Source: Jackrogersella multiformis
Lineage: Eukaryota > Ascomycota > Sordariomycetes > Xylariales > Hypoxylaceae
Assembly: GCA_902806575.1 (NCBI GenBank)
Contig: CADCXD010000012.1
Span: 1 to 64,000, forward strand
Length of the DNA stretch: 64,000 nt
Direction of reading: 5' to 3'
A program made the translations under genes and the position numbers. Positions 38,401 to 41,701 of the stretch are shown here, in pieces. The notes under the pieces are model-generated. The model was not told the origin of the DNA. It made no database searches and worked only from the letters and a program-made list of their open reading frames with translations. Position 1 is the stretch's first letter. Each line of letters begins with the position of its first letter.

Positions 38401-39404
38401 ATAACAACTCTTCTCGAGGGGGTAAATTTGAATCTACCCGTCTTTAGATCCTCAGCCGTTTTGGTGAATCATTCGAATGTCAGGCCATCTAGTGTTTCGT
38501 TAGTTGTACCAACACTCATATTCCCGGGTTTCCCTTTTATCAGCATATAACAGTATTGTAGGTATCCAGCGTCTGCTAGGATTCTGATTATACCGTTGTA
38601 TTTCCCTTCTCTGTTTTTGTATTGGTCCAACCTAGATAAAACAAACATACGTAGGTTCTGGTTGTTAACCATACTACGAGACCCTTGTTTCTTTGTTGGC
38701 ACTTTCTCACTGTTCCCCTTCGTCTGGGAATTCGGAATTTTTGGTTCCGGACTACTACGGGAACTCCGTCCGCGCTTACAAGTAGTGGCGCTTGGATCCG
38801 ACAGTTCCTTTACTGTGTCATTTTTATCTCTTATGGGAGATATGGTTTTCTCTGATTTAGGTTCTTGCACATATGTAACTTCATTACTCTCCTCATTGGA
38901 GTGACCTCCAGCTTTCTGGCAACCACAGAGGTCGGAACGTCCCCCTGTAGCATTTAAGTTACTGATCTCACGCCGCGATATCCTGCTTAGGACGTGAAGG
39001 CTGACTCATGCCGATCTATGCGTATCAAGTTTCTTATCGTAACCGTGTCAGAGTCCCTTAAGATTACTGTTAGAATATGGCAGTCTATTCTCGGTAATCC
39101 ATTCGACGCCTGCTATAGCGGCGAGCAAGTTCTTAGCTGTACTCGTGCCAGCGTTGTAGGGCAGATATGTATTTATGTTAAGATACAATAAAACGCCAGT
39201 TATATCTGAATTAGCATACCATATTACTAATAGAACACTAGTAAACGCTCATGCCGCGCACGTTCCAATATCTTTCGCATTTGTAGATAAAAATCATCGT
39301 TCTAATCAAATACTTATAGAAGATTTTAAATTATTTGGTACATTATGATTTATATGCCTATGCCTATCCTCTGGATCTTGAATGGTATATATAGGCAAAA
39401 GCAT
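2498..39404 (-). CDS. cox1: cytochrome c oxidase subunit 1, 17 exons
   Basis: COX1 is the haem- and copper-binding catalytic core of complex IV in the inner membrane. Exons (5' to 3'): 39404-39262, 36666-36609, 34221-34179, 31654-31607, 28455-28162, 26300-26254, 24683-24609, 23434-23341, 22001-21980, 19748-19673, 16774-16761, 15512-15467, 14302-14199, 12242-12157, 9673-9624, 5979-5806, 2815-2498. Junctions were chosen so that group II introns end in AC and mostly start GTGCG, and group I exons end in T with introns ending in G. The exons sum to 1692 nt, a 563-residue frame using TGA for Trp. Landmarks appear in order: STNAKDIGTLYLMFALFSG, VMPALIGGFGNFLLPLL, FFGHPEVYILI, HHMYTVGLDVDTRAYF, AHFHYVLSMGAVF and HFLGLQGMPRRISDYPDAF. 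The N-terminus has about 30 extra residues before WLERWFLST. Two exons are only 14 and 22 nt. Introns make up about 95% of the gene. Confidence 0.93.
2844..3013 (-). pseudogene. NUMOD-like tail of a decayed GIY-YIG endonuclease
   Basis: The translation includes YVFDSNTKENLTKFFGVSKA and YTLKSLIEKGNSRNGKIY and ends at a stop near 2844. This matches the small helix-turn-helix NUMOD repeats found at the C-termini of intron GIY-YIG endonucleases. No catalytic domain is joined to it, so it is a remnant. Confidence 0.5.
3275..3355 (-). pseudogene. LAGLIDADG endonuclease fragment
   Basis: The translation LSPDFITGFSDAEGSFMISI contains a clear LAGLIDADG-1 motif (ITGFSDAEG). It is followed quickly by a stop and is flanked by GC-rich repeats, so only a remnant of the endonuclease remains. 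Confidence 0.55.
5104..5252 (+). repeat. GC-rich composite mini-repeat, copy 1
   Basis: This combines the GCGCAGCTACCCAGCTC block, the CAGTGGGGTAGG block, a long G run and a 75-bp tail (ACTAATCAAAAAGGTACC through GCTGCTGCGAAGCTGCTGCG). The G run and tail recur nearly unchanged at 19932-20010 in another cox1 intron. Such shared GC clusters are not explained by intron homology. Confidence 0.75.
6184..6885 (-). CDS. hypothetical multi-pass membrane protein in cox1 intron 15
   Basis: Under code 4 this is a continuous 233-residue frame ending in TAA at 6184-6186. The second Met (about 6864) is a likely start, because the first lies in a GC-rich repeat. The N-terminal two thirds is strongly hydrophobic, with about four membrane segments (for example FLVLLLLFSLYV and IGIIICITLNFFILHLF). 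The C-terminal 100 residues are soluble and charged (RSVKLMADRAANKALMEWF, YEHRRRCLSDLNFWRFKY). No LAGLIDADG, GIY-YIG or RT motif is seen, and no family is recognised. Its layout, membrane domain plus soluble tail, resembles the ORF at 17039-18235. Confidence 0.6.
7240..7955 (+). repeat. cluster of CCCCGTATCCCCC / GGGGGATCTGGGGG mini-repeats
   Basis: Copies at about 7240-7285, 7668-7712 and 7903-7955 consist of repeated GGGGGATAC or GGGGGATCT units arranged as short palindromes around CCCGAAGGGG. They interrupt a decayed endonuclease ORF. Related copies lie at 13314-13352 and 61148-61200. Confidence 0.75.
7323..8345 (-). pseudogene. decayed double LAGLIDADG endonuclease, GC repeats inserted
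   Basis: Pieces of a LAGLIDADG protein occur in order: DPNWVTGLIEAEGSFMV near 8330, a middle region with KLKYFFGEVGSISI and IIPHFKEYPLYG, then NPNYVSGFTEGDGCFTVNI at about 7720-7770, and a C-terminal KVLPHFDAYKL. Stops, frameshifts and GC-rich inserts (translated as RGIRGIRG and DPPDPPDPRG) separate the pieces. It is clearly non-functional. Confidence 0.7.
8781..9673 (-). CDS. LAGLIDADG homing endonuclease fused to cox1 exon 15
   Basis: The frame continues from exon 15 (SGVVLANASLDIAFHD) through the intron to a stop at 8781. The two LAGLIDADG motifs are WVGLMDGDGSIQV and WLSGFIEAEGCFSL, which place an acidic catalytic residue at each motif end. Such proteins cut an intronless cox1 allele to spread the intron, and some act as maturases. 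Several Trp residues use TGA. The ORF looks intact. Confidence 0.85.
9781..10806 (-). pseudogene. GIY-YIG endonuclease broken by a GC-rich insert
   Basis: The protein begins with a hydrophobic segment and reaches GYVYMIVNKLNGK, the GIY-YIG opening. The expected YVGS strand is then replaced by a GC-rich block (about 10478-10577). Coding resumes with VRLYNYFNLTHHVS, shifts frame near 10400, and continues as SSAILKYGLVNF, an ERETFWIKQIKPEYN helix, and NUMOD-like repe­ats (YIYDEFKKLL, AIFVFKDGEFICKHNG) to a stop at 9781. The insert plus frameshift make it a pseudogene. Confidence 0.7.
10478..10577 (+). repeat. GC-rich mini-repeat inside a GIY-YIG ORF
   Basis: This block has the palindrome CCCCCATTTGGGGG-like arms repeated around GGCGAAGCC units and interrupts the endonuclease reading frame. 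It shares the CCCCTAATCCCCATTTGGGG core with the composite at 5104-5252. Confidence 0.7.
10862..11863 (-). CDS. GIY-YIG homing endonuclease of cox1 intron 14
   Basis: The GIY-YIG domain opens with SGVYLLINNINGHTYVGSS. The expected Arg (ASRMKNYLN) and the Glu of the RETFYI helix follow. A linker (KHTEETKELLSELAKNR) leads to NUMOD3-like and NUMOD1-like DNA-binding repeats (YVYNSYKKLLVIFPS, VFVYDTNKNFICKYDG). The frame is open back into exon 14 under code 4. Near the C-terminus a 12-codon unit (INHSTIKKYAKL) is duplicated in tandem. The protein looks complete. Confidence 0.85.
10909..10987 (-). repeat. 36-bp tandem duplication in endonuclease ORF
   Basis: Two adjacent, almost identical copies of a 36-bp unit containing TTTTTTTATAGTACTATGAT add exactly 12 codons, so the reading frame is kept. 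Confidence 0.85.
12707..14050 (-). CDS. LAGLIDADG endonuclease, apparent fusion of two families
   Basis: Under code 4 one frame of about 447 residues runs from 14050 to TAA at 12707. The first third resembles part of a LAGLIDADG-1 protein (LINENGSFDILFVK, LIPLLDRCNL). The rest resembles the LAGLIDADG-2 type: FIGIILSDASIQKS, then LVHWIEGDGTYSSGITIQT and a C-terminal PYIHPTMLYKF. A Gly/Ser/Pro link from a GC-rich mini-repeat (13314-13352) lies between them, translated in frame (IPVSPVSPFGGSGGS). The first part lacks a clear motif and is probably decayed; the second looks intact. Confidence 0.75.
13314..13352 (+). repeat. GC-rich mini-repeat, in frame in endonuclease ORF
   Basis: The sequence CCCCCAGATCCCCCGAAGG and following GGGGGATACGG units match the family at 7240-7955. 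Here the length preserves the reading frame of the host ORF. Confidence 0.7.
14303..15466 (-). mobile_element. cox1 intron 12 (group I)
   Basis: The intron lies between GILGFIVWS and HHMYTVGLDV. The core pair GCGTATAGTCTCTGAAG and GCCTGCTGATTTGG (plus strand) lies at about 15283-15348. The interior is filled by one LAGLIDADG ORF. Confidence 0.85.
14408..15460 (-). CDS. LAGLIDADG homing endonuclease of cox1 intron 12
   Basis: The frame is open from exon 12 into the intron and ends in TAA at 14408. The two catalytic motifs are WFIGFVEGDGAIQT and WLSGFTDAEGCFNV, each with the expected acidic end. The spacing of about 100 residues and the C-terminal ISYFKVFPLLTKKSLSF helix fit the LAGLIDADG-1 family. 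TGA is used for Trp between the leader and the first motif. It appears intact. Confidence 0.87.
15513..16760 (-). mobile_element. cox1 intron 11 (group I)
   Basis: The intron joins the 14-nt exon YIGMV to VYAMMSIGIL. The core pair GCATAGTCTCTGAGG and ACCTGCTGATTGC (plus strand) lies at about 16557-16648. The intron ends with TTTAG directly before the exon. Confidence 0.82.
15539..16489 (-). CDS. LAGLIDADG homing endonuclease of cox1 intron 11
   Basis: The 316-residue frame starts MYFINVNKVLKQNF and ends in TAA at 15539. The motifs are WVTGFVDAEGCFSVI and WVSGFVAGDGGFSIY. Each is followed by the typical FFGVGAV or FFDCGKV turn and an IIPHFTNYPL or VLPHFYRYPLL helix. It appears intact and should cut near the cox1 site occupied by this intron. 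Confidence 0.87.
17039..18235 (-). CDS. hypothetical membrane protein with Gly/Asn/Pro-rich linker
   Basis: Under code 4 a single 398-residue frame runs from ATG at 18235 to TAA at 17039-17041. The first 210 residues contain about six hydrophobic segments (for example YLYFLFVFSYFSLYLTG, LSIGFILLTF-like stretches). About 45 residues follow that are rich in Gly, Asn and Pro (GGNGPGGNGPGGNNSD). The C-terminal 140 residues are soluble (HAEVGNPRAFLHNLFDSN, NLTYREKEAVVSSINGY) and end RPPTPIIDSTG. It has no endonuclease or RT motif. The length and bias suggest a real protein. I do not recognise a family; a plasmid-derived or gene-tail origin is possible. Confidence 0.65.
18473..19384 (-). CDS. LAGLIDADG homing endonuclease of cox1 intron 10
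   Basis: The frame is continuous with exon 10 under code 4 and ends in TAG at 18473. The motifs are WLGGIIDGDGCFLV and WLAGFFDTDGSIYF, with the typical QQFGGSVKLM and ELYGGTIYPM turns after them. The N-terminal segment between exon and first motif is acidic (EPEINIEDENSDDF). It appears intact. Confidence 0.85.
19896..20010 (+). repeat. GC-rich composite mini-repeat, copy 2
   Basis: This is a second copy of the composite at 5104-5252: GCGCAGCTGCCCAGCTCCAG, a G run, then the ACTAATCAAAAAGGTACC tail ending in GCTGCTGCGAAGCTGCTGCG. It replaces the C-terminal end of the decayed endonuclease reading frame. Confidence 0.75.
19948..20717 (-). pseudogene. decayed LAGLIDADG endonuclease, C-terminal part
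   Basis: After the T25 run (A25 on the plus strand) the protein resumes in another frame as GVGKIVTDDKND and IIPHFLNNPLLTQKQADFF. It shifts again, gives NPNWLVGFTGGEGCFNI as a second motif with Gly replacing an expected residue, and ends in the GC-rich repeat. At least two frame breaks are present. Confidence 0.65.
20693..20717 (+). repeat. 25-base adenine run
   Basis: A run of 25 A (T25 in the sense of the endonuclease gene) stands where a short Phe-Phe-Gly turn is normally encoded. Its length puts the downstream coding one frame off. Run length is prone to slippage and sequencing error. Confidence 0.9.
20718..22001 (-). CDS. LAGLIDADG homing endonuclease fused to cox1 exon 9
   Basis: The frame opens in exon 9 and continues with a hydrophobic segment, then YLAGLIEGDGHFSS and WLAGFSDADASFQIKI, the two catalytic motifs of a complete LAGLIDADG-1 protein. 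It runs on without a stop into a third motif, WVSGFGDAESSFIISI, which belongs to the second, decayed unit. It loses frame at the T25 run. TGA serves as Trp at two junctions. The first unit looks functional; the fused tail probably is not. Confidence 0.78.
22002..23340 (-). mobile_element. cox1 intron 8 (group I)
   Basis: The intron lies between ILFQHLF and the 22-nt exon. Near its 3' end (22086-22170, plus strand) is an 80-nt segment with GACTGTACATTAAGCATCG and CCAGTCTGTAGCGGT. The same segment recurs near the 3' ends of cob introns 2, 3 and 7, marking a shared intron subgroup. Confidence 0.82.
22472..23434 (-). CDS. LAGLIDADG homing endonuclease fused to cox1 exon 8
   Basis: The frame runs from exon 8 through a hydrophobic stretch into WLIGFTEGEGSFIVNN and WLAGFTDGEGCFTCSI, the two LAGLIDADG motifs. 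It ends DHLDQKKE with TAG at 22472. Turn motifs KETLGFGKVI and LLFNGGIV follow the expected spacing. It is intact under code 4. Confidence 0.86.
23435..24608 (-). mobile_element. cox1 intron 7 (group I)
   Basis: The intron lies between LSLPVLAG and GITMVLTDRNF. The core pair GCGTATAGTCTCTGAGGTTC and ACCTGCTGATTGCG (plus strand) lies at about 24487-24548. Confidence 0.82.
23557..24380 (-). CDS. LAGLIDADG homing endonuclease of cox1 intron 7 (frame break at N-terminus)
   Basis: The reading frame holds YYFTGLLEGDGTIVTP and WLSGFIEADASFQVRT, both LAGLIDADG motifs, and ends NFTWDHLQNFYNLKI with TAA at 23557. The exon-fused upstream frame (ending near SLLVIISPGF) overlaps it one frame off at about 24380, so a single-base indel separates leader and catalytic part. 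The catalytic body is intact. It could use an internal start or be a recent casualty of one indel. Confidence 0.7.
24860..24927 (+). repeat. CAGTGGGGTAGGGGTCCC-type mini-repeat
   Basis: The element CAGTGGGGTAGGGGTCCCAC followed by GGTTCCCTCCCCC belongs to a family also at 3013, 4517, 5124, 19918, 26757, 39645, 48684 and 49225. Here it truncates the C-terminus of a decayed endonuclease. Confidence 0.75.
24936..25850 (-). pseudogene. decayed LAGLIDADG endonuclease of cox1 intron 6
   Basis: The first motif FITGFCDAEASFSLNI and the body (RFFGVGNVTVHG, IIEHFYNYPLKTQKHADY) end at an in-frame TAA after FPNIIP at 25387. Downstream, WIAGFVSGEGCFFIKT gives a second motif. A frame change near 25150 and GC-rich sequence at the end leave no complete protein. 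Confidence 0.7.
26640..26815 (+). repeat. GCGAAGC tandem and GC-rich palindromic repeats
   Basis: A stretch with GTGCGAAGC followed by tandem GCGAAGC units, flanked by AACTTATTTTTG and CAAAAAACTAGCGCACCC, recurs at 41345-41465 and, inverted, at 40925-41030. It is followed by a CAGTGGGGCAGG element and a CTACACGAAGTGTGTGG palindrome. Confidence 0.75.
26846..28161 (-). CDS. GIY-YIG homing endonuclease fused to cox1 exon 5, acidic linker
   Basis: The frame continues from exon 5 (start Met alternatives at 28156 and 27709) and ends in TAA at 26846. A hydrophobic segment (LLLPLLLIPLLITYYIIF) is followed by about 60 residues dominated by Asp, Glu and Asn, then a GIY-YIG domain (QGVYIFTYLNTGQKYVGSS, Arg in AFRLKGYLN, Glu in SEIILEQYFLL). 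NUMOD-like repeats follow (LFMYNRDKSILYYSTSQQ, AIVLIDVQSKEELFFE). It looks complete. The acidic linker is unusual and may only reflect relaxed sequence. Confidence 0.83.
28560..28900 (-). pseudogene. detached HNH endonuclease remnant of cox1 intron 4 RT
   Basis: The translation gives CIICESTTNV, a stop, then MLHVKHIKVLK, AINRKQIPLCRMHHIGLHN. This is the zinc-knuckle and HNH pattern that ends group II RT proteins. A GC-rich repeat at 28920-28985 separates it from the RT frame, and it carries stops. Confidence 0.6.
28920..28985 (+). repeat. CTACACGAAGTGTGTGG palindrome with GGCCC arm
   Basis: The palindromic CCCTACACGAAGTGTGTGG unit is followed by CCCCCGGCCCAGGTTCCAGC. The same composite lies, inverted, at 46362-46428 and 55716-55792. 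Here it ends the RT reading frame. Confidence 0.8.
28926..30656 (-). CDS. group II intron reverse transcriptase-maturase, modified (cox1 intron 4)
   Basis: RT blocks are recognisable: NPGNMTPGLDTITLEG, PLTIASPREKIVQKALQ, GFRPKRGTRTAI, EIDFSKALDKIPH with the first catalytic Asp, and STLGTPQGSTITPLLCNIYL. The usual YADD box is replaced by RDVGFDDGFVIG, which keeps two Asp. The thumb/X region follows (NHNKLEYRGRFKGN, YYNSVIQGIYNYF). Three CTACACGAAGTGTG mini-repeats lie in frame and read as TLRVGGLG or TLRVGKPD (30584-30612, 30296-30314, 30155-30182). The C-terminal HNH domain has been cut off by a fourth repeat at 28926. Activity is doubtful. Confidence 0.78.
31655..34178 (-). mobile_element. 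cox1 intron 3 (group II)
   Basis: The intron starts GTGCGC after IRMELSGPGEQYIAG and ends CCTAC before DNQLYNSIIT. Domain V lies at 31726-31759 (GAGCCGTATGCGGCGAAAGT). Confidence 0.88.
31834..33726 (-). CDS. group II intron RT-maturase-HNH protein (cox1 intron 3)
   Basis: This multifunctional intron protein splices and retrohomes its host intron. RT motifs in order: NPG-type SEPGNMTHGTDKETLDG, PLGVASPRDKIIQEA, HGFRPSRGCHSAL, YIEGDIKAFFDNIDHH (catalytic Asp), IGVPQGGIASPVLSNL and YYVRYTDDWLIG, where YTDD replaces YADD. The X domain (IILRYRMIWNGYFNYYSF, LAKTLAAKLKLKT) and an HNH with zinc ligands (CASCGSSDNLQVHHVKHI, ITLCTSCHHSVHIGKYDG) complete it. It is 630 residues under code 4, with no frame break. 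Confidence 0.9.
34222..36608 (-). mobile_element. cox1 intron 2 (group II)
   Basis: The intron starts GTGCGCC after GTAFSVL and ends CCCTAC before IRMELSGPG. Domain V lies at 34274-34307 (AAGCCGTATGATGGGAAACT). Confidence 0.88.
34323..36149 (-). CDS. group II intron RT-maturase-HNH protein (cox1 intron 2)
   Basis: The frame is open from exon 2; Met at 36149 (MFSSESNRDG) is a plausible mature start. RT motifs: KPGNMTPGIDQVTLDG, MLTVAPPRDKIVQEVM, HGFRTGRSCHTALRQ, FIEGDIAKCFDSFDHN, IGTPQGSIISPLLANVYL and YYVRYADDWII. The X region includes VLRGYLNYYSFVNNYSKL. The HNH with zinc ligands is CSKCGSDVQVEMHHVRML and IPLCRICHLDHHK. It is complete, ends in TAA at 34323, and uses TGA for Trp at three sites. 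Confidence 0.91.
36667..39261 (-). mobile_element. cox1 intron 1 (group II)
   Basis: The intron starts GTGCGCGG after STNAKDIG and ends CCCTAC before TLYLMFALFSG. Domain V lies at 36698-36731 (GAGCCGTATGATGGGAAACT), close to the splice site. Confidence 0.89.
36789..38870 (-). CDS. group II intron RT-maturase-HNH protein (cox1 intron 1)
   Basis: The 693-residue protein carries KPGNMSVGTTNETLDG, PLGIGAPKEKIVQKGLQ, HGFRPNRSTHSALR, VIQGDISKCFDKIPHN (catalytic Asp), IGTPQGSILSPLLANIVL and MYIRYADDFVFLF. X-domain landmarks are FYNSKIHGILNYYSFAAN and LAKTLSRKYKLGS. It ends with HNH and zinc motifs CIVCDTSANVQMHHLRSV and IPLCQYHHSLYHNGK. The N-terminal 90 residues are polar and extended. It is intact under code 4. 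Confidence 0.91.
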
Positions 39405-39500
39405 CCTTCATATAAAATAAAAATATAGGTTTAAATTATAATAATATTATAATTTGAATCTGGAGAAAAAGAAGCTAGATAAATATACGAATATTAAACA
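39405..39500. other. spacer between trnC and cox1
   Basis: This short AT-rich spacer lies upstream of the cox1 start codon at 39404. No promoter motif or RNA gene stands out. Confidence 0.5.
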
Positions 39501-39570
39501 AGATTATGGAGGAATCGAACCTCAAACTTAAGATCTGCAATCAAAGAGTAGACCAACTACATCATAATCT
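39501..39570 (-). tRNA. trnC: tRNA-Cys (GCA)
   Basis: The 70-nt cloverleaf has acceptor AGATTAT/ATAATCT, D arm TGTAG-TTGGT-CTACT, anticodon loop TTGCAGA (GCA) and T arm GAGG-TTCGATT-CCTC. The upper anticodon stem has a mismatch. It lies just upstream of cox1. Confidence 0.85.
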
Positions 39571-39782
39571 ATATAAAGATTTTTTATTTAAATTAATAAA
39601 CTTATAATCCAAAATTATACATTCTTAACGCAGCTACCCAGCTCCAGTGGGGTAGGGGTCCCACAGGTTCCCCCCCCCCTAATCCTAATCTTGGGGGATA
39701 TGGGGGGGGAACTACGAAGTACTGCTTTGCAGCGGAGAGCGCTGGGCTACCTAATTATATACTATACTACTTTATGCTTAGT
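39571..39782. repeat. spacer with GC-rich mini-repeat (39628-39745)
   Basis: The spacer contains an ACGCAGCTACCCAGCTCCAG block, a CAGTGGGGTAGGGGTCCC block and a CCCCCTAATCC palindrome, ending with AGCGGAGAGCGCTGGGCTAC. No gene is seen. Confidence 0.65.
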
Positions 39783-41095
39783 ATTAAAATTAATATCTAT
39801 TAAAGTATATTTTATGATATTTAATATAGGAACTATTAAAATAAAAAATGCAAAATACAAAACTGTACTTATTAGCCAAATTTTATAGAGGGTAATTTAA
39901 CGTGTTTAGCCCCTAATAACCTTAATATTTAAAAGTACGCAGGTTTTGGTCTTGAGTTACTTATATATCAGGCTGTTTTTACAAAGTATAAATTGTATAG
40001 CTCTAAGAGCACTATGACTTAAAAATGAATAAGTGTATTTGTACTTACTTTAATTAACTTTTTATTTTTTACAAATTTCCATATTAAGCTCCACCCACTT
40101 ACGACTTTTTTTTTGTTAGTAGTCGAAAAATAACATTTATTAGTAATATTCTTAAGACTCTTTATTTTATAATTAGTCTTATTGTTATATATAGTAATAG
40201 GATGTGTGGTGATACCAGTTACATAACACCCTTTATTAGATTTATTATAAGTACTATATAAACGTTTTATTTCATTTGTATTTAAACCAAGTATACTTGG
40301 TTTTTTATTTATAATGTTAGCAGGTCCTACATCATATTCCGCCTTTGGCGCGAAGCTACCCAGCTCGCTAATAAAAAAAAAATATATTTTTTTTTTATAC
40401 AGCGAGCGAAGGGCTTTACTAGATTTTGTTATAACAAATAGAGTGTCTTATTCAAATTTATCATATTTTTACTTTTTTTTTAAGATTTGACCTTTTAACA
40501 TGGTATATTTATCTTGTCTTCTGGTCAATAAGTTCCTTTCTAGATCCAAATTTTATAACTAAAAGGAATTTGATTCTAATTACACATTAAGGTTAATAAC
40601 AAGATATACTAGCAAATAAAACTATTATATTAATACTGACACAATAGGATACTTTAATTTTATCTTATTTTATTATTTGTTATTTATTTTTTTTTTCTTG
40701 CGAGGATTTTTTTTTAGTTAAAAATAACCATTATAACTAAAAAAACCAAGATAGGCCTACTTCCCAATAATACGCACGACCATATTATCTCAATATCCTC
40801 CTATTAATTACCAAATTATAGAGGGTGTTACGTCATATGAGCTATCACATAAGAAGATAAACGTTCAATTCCTTTTGTATAATGAACTGTATGTACTACC
40901 AGACTAGATAAAAATAATAATATAGCCTCGCGCGCACCTGGTCCCTTAAAAGGGATGCGCTAGTTTTTGTTTTAGGGCACAAAAATAAGGTTTATTTTTA
41001 AAACTAGGCAGCGGGGCCGCAAAAAACCACCACTCTGGTACTATAGCAGGAGGAGTTTGCATAGGGTTAGCCATTATATAATTTTCACTATCTCT
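39783..41095 (-). pseudogene. displaced, decayed copy of the cob 3' end
   Basis: Three blocks occur in the same order as in cob. 41036-41095 reads DSENYIMANPMQTPPAIVPE, nearly identical to the functional exon 8. About 40840-40930 gives AILLFLSSLVV and KGIER, weakly like the following segment. 39783-39930 aligns at DNA level with the segment encoding LGAKHVESPFIEFGQ through the ENTLID region, with stops and a frame change. GC-rich repeats (40925-41030, 40335-40412) separate the blocks. It is a second, dead cob C-terminal region directly downstream of the functional one. Confidence 0.75.
40335..41030 (+). repeat. GC-rich repeats in spacer
   Basis: At 40335-40412 a GCGCGAAGCTACCCAGCTCG block is followed by GCGAGCGAAGGGC. 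At 40925-41030 an inverted copy of the element at 26640-26745 runs GCGCTAGTTTTTGTTTTAGG to AACTAGGCAGCGGGGCC. They separate the fragments of the cob pseudogene. Confidence 0.65.
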
Positions 41096-41110
41096 CAATA
41101 ATCCAAAGTA

Positions 41111-41179
41111 AGATTATGGAGGAATTGAACCTCAGACTTTATTTCTTATAAAAGTGTAGACCAACTACAATCATAACCT
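41111..41179 (-). pseudogene. tRNA-Cys-like pseudogene
   Basis: The 69-nt sequence is clearly related to the trnC at 39501-39570: same D arm, near-identical T arm and ATAATCT 3' acceptor. Its anticodon arm has diverged (loop region TATAAGAAAT, no GCA) and one acceptor pair is G-T. It is either a decayed duplicate or a tRNA with changed identity. Confidence 0.65.
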
Positions 41180-41701
41180 TTATATTTAATTAAATAATAT
41201 TATCTAATTAAATATAACCTTAGCGCAGCTACCCAGCACGAGCTTCGCGCCAAAGGCGCGTTGGGAATTTACAATGTTTTCATTAAATAAATCTATACCA
41301 TACATAACCACATCGAAAATATACTCAGGCCAATAAACATGTTATATTTCTCCGGCCCTGCCGCCTAGTTTTAAAAATCAAACTTATTTTTGTGCGAAGC
41401 GCGAAGCTAAAACAAGTTTGAAAAACTAGCGCACCCCTCCCTTGTCGTAGCGTAGCTAGCGCTGTTTTAATAGAGGCTAAGAAATCATCTATTTCTTATA
41501 TGGCTATGAAGGTTAAGGAACAATTTTTGGCTCTAATATATATGCTCTTTCTGTATCCCCCCTTACCCCTTCGGGGTAGAAGCAGGGGTCGTACTAAAAT
41601 TCGTCCTCCTTCACGAAGTATCGAAGTGACTCCTCCGAAGGGCAGGCAGGAGCGCAAGCTCAAAAAAAAAAACGAGGGTTATGCAACTAACGTATATATA
41701 A
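41180..41701. repeat. spacer with GC-rich repeats downstream of cob
   Basis: It contains a GCGCAGCTACCCAGC element (41220-41262), the GTGCGAAGCGCGAAGC element with CTAGCGCACCCC flank (41345-41465), and a CCCCTTCGGGGTAGAAGCAG palindrome (about 41558-41660). The plus-strand frame over 41500-41736 is repeat-derived. No gene is recognised. Confidence 0.6.
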
